Shown one piece after another: positions 56,739 to 64,000 of a stretch of 64,000 nt of DNA. Both the position numbers and the translations under genes were made by a program. Origin of the DNA: Dryococelus australis (lineage: Eukaryota > Arthropoda > Insecta > Phasmatodea > Phasmatidae). A model generated the notes under the pieces. It was not told where the DNA came from. It ran no database searches and saw only the letters and a list, made by a program, of their open reading frames with translations. Numbering within the stretch: position 1 is the first letter of the stretch; each line of letters starts with the position of its first letter. The DNA lies in the NCBI GenBank assembly GCA_029891345.1, contig CM057009.1, positions 89,761,416 through 89,825,415 on the forward strand, read 5' to 3'.

Positions 56739-59285
56739 TTTCAAGTTTTTTTTGCAAGTATGATGTATCTACATATGATGTAAAATTAATAGTTTTTATG
56801 TTACAAGTATTTGTGTAATATTTTTTTGTTCATATTCAAATCATTTTTTAAATGACGATCGCTGGTGCTGCTGGGTGCGGGCAATACAGAGATAAGCTGG
56901 TGTCGTCCTTGCGTGGCATGTCAGAATGAAGGTCGCCACATAAGCACTTCCTCTCGGTCAGCATTATTGCTCCCATTTCGTCTCCACACATATTCAAGAG
57001 GTAGTTAATATAGGTCAGTAAGAGTTCCATTTTGCAGTGCAATTTTTTTTATAAAGTCAGTACCCTTCATTAAATGGCTATTGGCTAATAATGGTACACA
57101 AGTTATTTGTTGTAATAATAAAGAAAGGAGATAAAATTTGCATCAAATTTAAGTTCGGTTAATATCGCAGGCATTAGGAACTGTTATAAAATAGAAATTG
57201 CACGTACTTACTCCTTATCCAAAGGAAAAGTAAGTGCAATAAATATAATTTTTTTTAACTATTGCATATAACTCCTCCTTTCTCTAAGGGAAAACAAGCC
57301 CAATAGATACCAATTTTTGTTAAAAACACTTATGCATATTTTTACACAGATAAAAAATAAAGTACTAAACACATAAAGTTATAAGTTAAATAACATGTCG
57401 CTATGTTGAACTCGAAGACAAGATGCAAATAACCCAATTAAAAAGTTGTGATAAATGTGCGTCTCTCTTTGAAATGGCATTTGTTTTACATTCGTATAAA
57501 TGTCTCGATTGAGGACTCTCGGTCGGTACAAATCGTTTAACAAGTCGTTCCATGTTACATTTCACCTCTGTAATAACACACACAAATAGACCCGTTCTAG
57601 GTGTACATCAGCAAACATTGTTATGTTACGAAACGCAAGTAACTTTCTTTCAAAGTTATTTAAACAATGGCGAATCTCATCGTTGTCGGGCCGAAGGGAG
57701 GGAGAGATAGCATCGAGAGGCAGCGGAGACCACATGTCCTCCCATCTTTCGATATTGGTATAAACAATATTCTGTGACTGGTGAGTACCGTACCGGCACA
57801 GGCGAGTCCGTCACTCCGTGAGTCTCCGTTGTATTTGTTTGCACATGTAAAACAGTCATTTCGGGCGATCTACGTTCTCGCTGCTGTATGTTGACAGCTT
57901 CCAGCAGCAGGTAACCCTCAATGATGTTGTTGTCGCATGTAGCTAACTCACCTGTCTGGAAGCCACGAACGGGTGGCAACTGGGAGCCCTGGAAAGACTC
58001 CGTCTGGATGGGCGCTGCCAGGATGGGTGTTGACTGGAAGGTTATCGTCTGGGTGCTTCAGATGGGTGCCGCCAGGAAGGGTGACGGTTGGGTCCTCCTC
58101 CAAAAGTGTGCTGTCTGGTTGCTCCAGAAGGCGTCTCCATCGCGATACTGTACGCTGCTATAGCTACAGCGCCGGATTCTACCATGGTCTCCAGTGGTAC
58201 AGCGCCATGTCATCTTGAGATGGAGGCATCCATATTTTCGAATAACTCTCCCGCTTCCATTAGGAGAGCATCGTTACTCTCAGGCCAGAAATCGACCACC
58301 GACATTACAAAGATGTTTGCTAGAGTCCATAGCTACAGCACAAAGTCTTCGATGGAGGATAATGCCTAGTACGGCGAAATTATTTGTCAACCGTAAGCCC
58401 TGGCCTCAAGGAAAAAATCGTGTATATTCTCACAAGTGTCACACCACAGCACGGCAGCAGCATCCTTTCGCACCACGGCACCCCATTTCCCCACCCGATG
58501 CGCCTTGCACCATATACGGGGTGCGGTTTCCGAGGGCATCTACACTGTATTTCGTACCCACCACAGCCTATCATCCCATCAGGATGGGCTTGTTTGCTTG
58601 CGAATACAAAAAATTACCTATAAATTCGACTTTATTTCTAGGTAGGTGGGACCTGTAAATAATTTGACATAATAGTTTGTCTTTTTAAAAACTGTATACG
58701 TAATGTTTACCATTAAAGTATTAATATTTTATCGATAAGTTCTGCTAATAGCCAATTGCAATGTATTGAAGAGGGGGGGGGGGACTGTAACATGCAGGTA
58801 AATTGAGTGGGAGGTGTTCCCCGCCATAAGAACCACGTCGCGACTCCCAGGAGAGGATACTGGCAGAACTGCTAATCATGCATAAGAGTGTAAAGGCGGC
58901 TAGACGCCAGGAAAGACATATTGATTCTAGCAAGGCATTATAATTTTTTTTAATTCGGATTGTGGTGCGTGCTTTACAGGGCATGGTCAAGCGGATGTCG
59001 GGGTATTTCTTCGCGCAAGATATTCCAGTTTCCTGCAGGTCATCCGACATCTGTTGTCAAGAGGGATTCCTTCTATTCCCGTTATCCAATCATTTAAGTA
59101 ACATTTCCACACACTTTAAGCGTTTAGCAAAAAAAAAAATGGTTTAAAAAATAAAGTGTACAATTAAGTCAGTTAAATTATACATTTATATTTTAGTTAC
59201 ATAAATTTAAAAAAACTATGAATGTTGCAGGCTGTGTTTTTTTTTTAATTCAATGTCGCAGTAAAAACATCTTCGTCAAACAGTA
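56733..59285. other. Mostly gene-free, with a GC-rich proline/tryptophan-coding patch
   Basis: No supported gene. The patch at 57,900-58,160 repeats ATGGGTGCCGCCAGGA-like wording about every 30-40 bp; the minus strand would read proline-rich (HPDDNLPVNTHPGSAHPDG) and the plus strand tryptophan-rich. Open frames here lack starts in good context or known domains. A G run lies at 58,768-58,783. Confidence 0.35.
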
Positions 59286-59530
59286 CTATAGTCTATTCAC
59301 GGTAAAGTGAGCACTTTTGAAAGCCCTCTCATTTGGAATAATAGCCACTAGATATATTTTATTTTAGCCTTAGACCTTAATTTCTGATTACGGTGGAATA
59401 TGTACACTGTGTTAATTACTTACATGTCAATATTTATTTCAAAATTTGATTAAACGGCAAAAAAAAATCGCTGAAAGTAAAAAGTAACTAAGGCTCCAAA
59501 AGTGCTCACTTTACCGTGAACAGCCTATAG
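59286..59530. mobile_element. MITE, copy 2
   Basis: The left end CTATAGTCTATTCACGGTAA and the right end TTTACCGTGAACAGCCTATAG are inverted repeats that continue inward with AGTGAGCACTTTTG. Same family and length as 15,494-15,735. This copy's ends are closer to each other, so it may be younger. Confidence 0.8.
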
Positions 59531-60629
59531 CAGACTTTTACGCTCGATCCGACACGCAGTCGAACTGAAATCTTCGCGGCATCTTCTTCCAAGTTGAGGT
59601 CAGCCGTGGATGAACCCATGCCGGTGACAGCAGCAGGTAATGTCACATGTGGACGTTTGCGGGGGTGCTCTTCATAGTCTGATGTAGGTACCCTGGAATT
59701 TTTATGCATCGTGGAATAGTCAGGAGGGCACGACCTTCGATGATTAATTGGGGCAGTTTGAGTCCACAACTCGCTGGTATAATTGTGCGGATTTACACAG
59801 TTCTAGGTGGAGTAATCCTGGGTGGAGCAGTCAGGGGCGAGAATTTCGACGATCGTAGAGTAGTTTTGGCTCGAAATTGCTACAAATTCTGGAACCTGGT
59901 CCACGGTTGTTAGAAGAGGAGTATCCCACTTCATGTTATAAACCAAGCAATTCCTGGGAGTGCAGCAAGTTATTAACTATTGCGTAGGTTCGACCAGAGT
60001 CACCAAACATAGCTAGTGGTCCATCCATCATAGTCTTCTTTGTTTGTAGGTATGTAGCGATCCACACTCCCAGAACGAATAGGTGTTTTTAGAGTCGGCT
60101 GGGATGACAAAAGGTACAGGTTCTCCGGATGAAAGGGTGTCCTATTGCTCCCACGATGACATATACTAGGATGGCAGTTAATTTATTTTAGGGTTTTATT
60201 TATATACATTTTTTCGCATACGGAATGACTTCATATTTCACACTACCAAAGATATATATATACACACACAACTATGTTACATCTCTGCGCATACCACTCG
60301 TAAAGTAACAGTGCGTTTCTCGGAACACTCACCAAAGAACTCCGATCAGTTTCTTTCCTCAATTTACGAAGGGGACGGCAGCCAAGATCGCTCTGTAAGT
60401 CGATAATCTCCACATTAAACACAAATTACCCAGCCATTTTTTCTGATCGGGTCCGACCACATAAATCGGTGCGAGTCACAATGTGACAATCCATGGCAGC
60501 TATTTCCTTGAACGCGTAGCCGCTCTCAAAGCCTTGTAGCTTACATTACATTATTAAAACTGAAACATATATACCCTCACCATTCGTATTTATGTGCGTA
60601 ATTAACTGATGATATTTGCCAGACTGGAA
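59531..60629. other. Unassigned DNA beside the second Maverick
   Basis: No supported gene. Minus-strand frames near 60,130-59,990 (VPFVIPADSKNTYSFWECG) and 59,770-59,506 (87 aa, EEHPRKRPHVTLPAAVTGMG) could be remains of further element genes downstream of the capsid, but I cannot assign them. Confidence 0.3.
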
Positions 60630-61720
60630 AAACAATTGTAATGAACGATCCTGTTGTGGAGTATCAAGCAGTAGGCGGCTGTGTTTGCGGGCATATTTTC
60701 CTTGGTGATTATCTCGATCTGGCATTCGACCTAGCCATTTTACACGTGCTGGTTTTCTTCGATGTATCGAATACTAGCAAAGGTGCCATGCCTCGGAAAT
60801 TTTCGGGGCTCAGGATGGGGTGTGCTTCGCATCCATGATACGAAGAATGCAATTGCGATTACATATAATATGCCAGCAGGTACTGTCTGTTTTCCAAGTT
60901 TATGTTCAAATCCAGAAACGGGAACTTTCGCTATTCAAAAATATCTTTACGGTTTCGATCTTGCAATGGTCGAACGCAGACGTGTCGGCTCTAATATAAT
61001 GCTGTTTGTTCCTCTAAAGCCCCAATATGAGCACGGTTTTTTCCATGCTGGAAGATATCTTTATGACCTGGTGATTTCGCATGGCGGCGGCCAGGGCCGG
61101 GCAGGTGACTAGGCTCCAATTTCTGAATGCTATTTCGATCACTTTTTCTTTCTTGACATAATTCAACAACTTGACACGATCACGAATGCTCGGGGTCATG
61201 CGAGGGACGAACCATTCCATGGTGTTCAATGAAAGAGAGACGGGCTGTGGTTTTATCCTACTCCCAACACGGCATCCAAATACGATGTGGCTAGCATTAT
61301 CACCAGCTCCTGCCTCGCTCCTATTATTAATTTCTTATAATCTTCGGAAAATCCCAGTAGCATGGAGAGTGGAACGCACACTTCGAACCTGCCTTCATCG
61401 TAAATTGGAATGTTGTGGTCGGCTTCGATTCACCAGCCTGCCATCTTGGCTGCAGCGAGATGGTTGAATGTGAGCGATAGGTAATTTTTCATCGATGTGG
61501 TTAGCCCGCACCTCGCGACTGGTCAACCGCGACGCTGTTAATCTCGTACATTACTCGCTCGAAAAGGTGCAGAATCCGATTTTGTACTAAATTGTTAGTG
61601 GTTAGGTGAGTCCCTTCCGCCTATGTTAGTCTGCCTCTTATCCGCACAAAAGATTGGCTAGGCAGGGTGTCAATATCTTGTCGCTGTATAGCTATTCCAA
61701 CCTCCCTTCTAAGAGCGAAA
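60630..61720 (-). pseudogene. Major capsid protein, second Maverick
   Basis: Blocks in order on the minus strand: IQRQDIDTLPSQSFVRI (about 61,690-61,640), NRILHLFERVMYEINSVAVD (61,590-61,530), IYDEGRFEVCVPLSMLLGFS plus EDYKKLIIGARQEL (61,410-61,310), the open frame 61,229-61,014 with KVIEIAFRNWSLVTCPALAA, CKIETVKIFLNS, LENRQYLLAYYM, and a C-terminus with PLLVFDTSKKTST and ENMPANTAAYCLILHNRIV (about 60,700-60,645). Frames change at least five times. The better-preserved text makes this copy the clearer capsid of the two. Confidence 0.82.
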
Positions 61721-61954
61721 GGTCCGGCAAGATACGGTTTATAAGAGTGCATTTCGATTTTATCGAGTTTATCGCTAAATTATATGCGCTGATCCACGTC
61801 GTGAATTTCGTCTGCCATGTCGATTTACTTATAAACATTGGATACACAGAAACGTTGCGTTTTCAGGTGTTAGTGCAATGCTTCCTCGCAGCTTACTGAT
61901 GTCGGGTTCGATGTAATGTGCGCATTTATAAATTTTTGTCTTCCCAGCGAAATT

Positions 61955-62641
61955 TTGTCTCATTATTTACACCAAACATACCATAGTTTCTTAATTTCAG
62001 AAATTTATCACTTCCTCGTTTTGGTCCACAATAGAAACGACTACTTCGTGGATGCTCTTTGCAACGATCGGAATGTAAATAAGTGTTCTCGGAGATTCTA
62101 TGATTTTATATCCAGGACCTACGGTGGAGGCGAACTCGTAAATAGTACTGCTCGGTTTCCTATGCATCTAACTGCAACTATACAAGTTATAGTTTATACG
62201 TATGACATTTACCAGAAAGATGGTCATGGCCCACAACGACTCCTGTTTCTTTCCTGCTTTGTACACTCTGGCTTCGAACCCCAGCATGGGCCGGATGGTA
62301 TCCAGTTCCGTGAAATCTACTTGTGCTGTGCGAAACATTTCAGCCTTCAGGGTGTTCGGATTCCCGTGCAGTTCGACTACAATGTTCTCAGATAGCGATT
62401 TCTTTAATAAGTATTCGATATCCTTCAGCTCGTACGCCCCAGTGGCAATGCTGATTTCTTTCGCATCTCCTCCCACTACCTACCAGAATGTGTAATTCGC
62501 ATTTTCTTCTATTTTGGATATGGAGTTATAAGTTTCAAAGTCCACTAGCCCCACACACCATTTCCCCTCCAGCTCCAAGTGAAGGTAATAGCTGGCCTTC
62601 AGCTCGGATGTTTTACCATTCAGAATGATGGACACCGACAT
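61955..62641 (-). pseudogene. Penton-like protein, second Maverick
   Basis: I choose Met 62,641 (MSVSIILNGKTSELKASYYL), since upstream codons overlap the protease end in another frame. It reads WCVGLVDFETYNSISKIEEN, then after a stop near 62,478 TGAYELKDIEYLLKKSLSEN, NPNTLKAEMF, IRPMLGFEARV, and after another stop STVGPGYKIIESPRTLIYIP and VSIVDQNEEV to about 61,960. Domain order equals that of 47,151-47,840. The family is a conserved minor-capsid candidate of animal Mavericks. Two stops suggest it is dead, though only lightly damaged. Confidence 0.78.
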
Positions 62642-62689
62642 ACTGATGATAATGTTATGGCTGACATAGCCTTTTTTATACCCTGCTTT

Positions 62690-63028
62690 AAAATCGCAGG
62701 CACAAGTGTCCACAGTTCCACATGTTGGGCATCTGCTCCGTTTCGTAGTTGTAAGACAGTTTACAACTTTTCAGGTACTCGTGCAGTTAGGGCAGAGTAT
62801 GCAATTTCTCAAAACTGTCGTAGTATAATGCAAATTTGAAACGTTTTATTTAAGCTACCCAGTGCGTGCCAGACCCGGAAATCATGTCTAGATTAATTAT
62901 GGCACATATGTGTCTCTTGGGTTTAGAGGGCTAAGCATCTCGCATGAATACTCTGCAAAAACGAGGTATCTACAGTTTGCGCACAAACAGTTCCAAGTCC
63001 ACGTTCGTCAGTGGACATCTAGGCAGAG
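62690..63028 (-). pseudogene. Adenain-like protease, second Maverick
   Basis: PLTNVDLELFVRKL near 62,990-62,950, IPRFCRVFMRDA, then CAIINLDMISGSGTHWVA with the catalytic His (about 62,900-62,850), YYDSFEKLHTLP, and NCGHLCLRF near 62,716-62,690 with the catalytic Cys. Three in-frame stops. The frame joins the hydrophobic gene upstream as in the first Maverick. Confidence 0.82.
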
Positions 63029-63373
63029 TCACTTTGATTTCCATCTTAGATTTTTTTTCCAATTTTTTTCCTTGGGCATTTGTTCCTCTTCCCAGATGCG
63101 GTGGACGAATATAGAGTGTTTTGCCATTTTTTTACCCATTGCTATAACTTCCAACTTTCTGCTATGGCAGTGGATTTCCTCTACCTGTTTTCGATTATTC
63201 GAAGCCTGCTTCACGGCACTAACGATATTCATGGCTACCTCAGAGATACCGGCCAGAGCACCGATTGCAGGTATCAGTGCAGGCAGGAACCTGCCTACCT
63301 TGTTCTTGCCTTTTCTCTTAGGGCATATTTTGTCTCTACATAATTTCGTGTTTAGTGTCACCTTGACTTCCAT
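63029..63373 (-). CDS. Hydrophobic virion-type protein, second Maverick
   Basis: An open frame of 114 aa. A basic N-terminus (CPKRKGKNK) precedes GRFLPALIPAIGALAGISEV, a hydrophobic Gly/Ala-rich segment, then a charged helix NNRKQVEEIHCHSRKLEVIA and a Lys/Trp-rich tail. Same plan as 52,050-52,285 and the same position before the protease. Related Maverick genes have been compared to membrane-active adenovirus peptides; that role is inference. Confidence 0.65.
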   Translation of the reverse strand: MEVKVTLNTKLCRDKICPKRKGKNKVGRFLPALIPAIGALAGISEVAMNIVSAVKQASNNRKQVEEIHCHSRKLEVIAMGKKMAKHSIFVHRIWEEEQMPKEKNWKKNLRWKSK

Positions 63374-63705
63374 GATGTTAGATAAAGCGACTGTCGATTT
63401 TCTTATTTCTTTGACCTTGTCTGCCTAGGGTCAATATCCTAATTTAGGGAGTAAGCGATGTCGGGACATACTTTGTCCAGCGCGTTGATACCTGTGTCGT
63501 TGGTCTAGCTTGTTTCCACAGAACCTGGAAAGTATAATTCGAAAGGATGATCACACGACCAGTTTTCACTGTTTTTACCTTACGGCGAATCGAATTAAAC
63601 TTGCTTACAAATGAAAAATACTCTTATTTTAAACTTTTCTGTTTCAGTATCAGTCTAGATTTGGATCAGTATGGATGTATAATATATTCCAATATGACAT
63701 TTTAG
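63374..63705. other. Spacer between divergent genes
   Basis: No gene seen. It separates the minus-strand virion genes from the plus-strand finger segment and may hold promoters for both; no specific signal is recognised. Confidence 0.4.
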
Positions 63706-64000
63706 GGTGAATTCTGCCAGAGACAGTTTTCTCGGAGTGATAATTTGAAGAGACATTTTAAAATGTGCTAAATGCCATCAAGAGGCTTCTATATGCTACC
63801 TCCTCCGCCAACATTTGCCCCTTTTGCTCAATTTGGTCAATTGACTCAATTTGCCTCATTTGCTCCTCCTCATATTCGTCTCCACCTCCTCGTTCTCCTC
63901 CTCCTCCAATGTATGATATAAACCAAACAGAAGATAACAGTAAACAGATCATCGATCAAGCTATTATTCTACCCATATGCATTAATGCTGAAGATGTACA
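63706..64000 (+). CDS. Zinc-finger-containing segment running off the window
   Basis: The frame from 63,706 encodes GEFCQRQFSRSDNLKRHFKMC then a stop at 63,771: the end of a C2H2/C2HC-like finger whose first Cys of the pair is not in frame. Downstream, MPSRGFYMLPPPPTFAPFA and later PPPPMYDINQTEDNS in another frame are proline-rich and could be the same gene after frameshifts. Maverick polymerase regions are often preceded by such fingers. Partial at the window end. Confidence 0.4.

Larger units (their letters stand above)
60630..63373 (-). mobile_element. Second Maverick/Polinton fragment
   Basis: Four minus-strand genes of a Maverick in the order hydrophobic protein, protease, penton-like protein, major capsid. 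Base composition is much closer to balanced than in the 41.8-55.6 kb element, and the shared proteins are strongly diverged, so this is a separate lineage and insertion. A finger-encoding plus-strand segment at 63.7 kb may belong to it, and the polymerase could lie past the window end. No terminal repeat was found inside the window. Confidence 0.82.

Noticed and set aside
61916..62395. 159-aa plus-strand frame
   Set aside because: Antisense to the penton-like gene; no domain of its own.
62910..63428. 172-aa plus-strand frame
   Set aside because: Longest frame in the area but antisense to the protease and hydrophobic genes, whose motifs are recognisable.

Overview
The window looks like repeat-rich intergenic DNA from an arthropod nuclear genome, most likely a large insect genome. 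Errantivirus-like Ty3/Gypsy elements with an F-type env, Tc1/mariner and hAT remnants, tRNA-derived SINEs and a 28S-rRNA-tailed insertion all fit this. I found no intact host gene. Almost every coding trace belongs to a mobile element and almost all are broken by stops, frameshifts or deletions.

Layout. 1-2,006: AT-rich, nothing coding, one SINE tail. 2,007-10,801: a minus-strand Gypsy/errantivirus-like provirus with LTRs, PPT, a candidate PBS, gag, PR, RT, RNase H, integrase and an F-type env. A 1.26-kb insertion with a 28S rRNA-like end splits it. 11,040-12,630 and 18,620-20,405: two copies of a 1.6-1.8-kb repeat with ~293-bp internal units and a tRNA-like module. 12,889-13,122: a tRNA-derived SINE; other pieces of the family lie at 1.4, 31.2, 31.8 and 39.1 kb. 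15,494-15,735 and 59,286-59,530: two copies of one MITE. 20,870-29,457: a second minus-strand Gypsy element with ~2-kb LTRs whose identity is mosaic. 30.4-36.0 kb: scraps of DNA transposons (a helix-turn-helix DUF4817-like piece, a Tc1 pseudogene, a hAT C-terminus) and a ~208-bp tandem array. 37,074-38,434: a TA-flanked non-autonomous element packed with a short palindromic motif. 40.25-41.09 kb: two unusual tandem-repeat arrays.

41,761-55,636: the most interesting object, an almost complete but decayed Maverick/Polinton (adintovirus-like) integrated DNA virus bounded by ~235-bp inverted repeats. It carries a triplicated Cys/His module, a SAP-like domain and protein-primed family B DNA polymerase, a penton-like protein, an FtsK/HerA-type packaging ATPase, a BRO-N gene, a retroviral-type integrase, a fibre-like protein with repeated DAVNKRYF motifs, a hydrophobic virion-type protein, an adenain-like cysteine protease, a parvovirus-type phospholipase A2-like protein and a double-jelly-roll-type major capsid. 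The polymerase has lost its motif C and the PLA2 its catalytic His.

60,630-63,373 (probably continuing past the window end): a second, less AT-rich Maverick on the minus strand with capsid, penton-like, protease and hydrophobic protein genes in a different order. In such elements the polymerase and integrase copy and insert the genome, the ATPase packages it, the protease matures the particle, and capsid, penton and fibre build it. Neither copy here looks functional.
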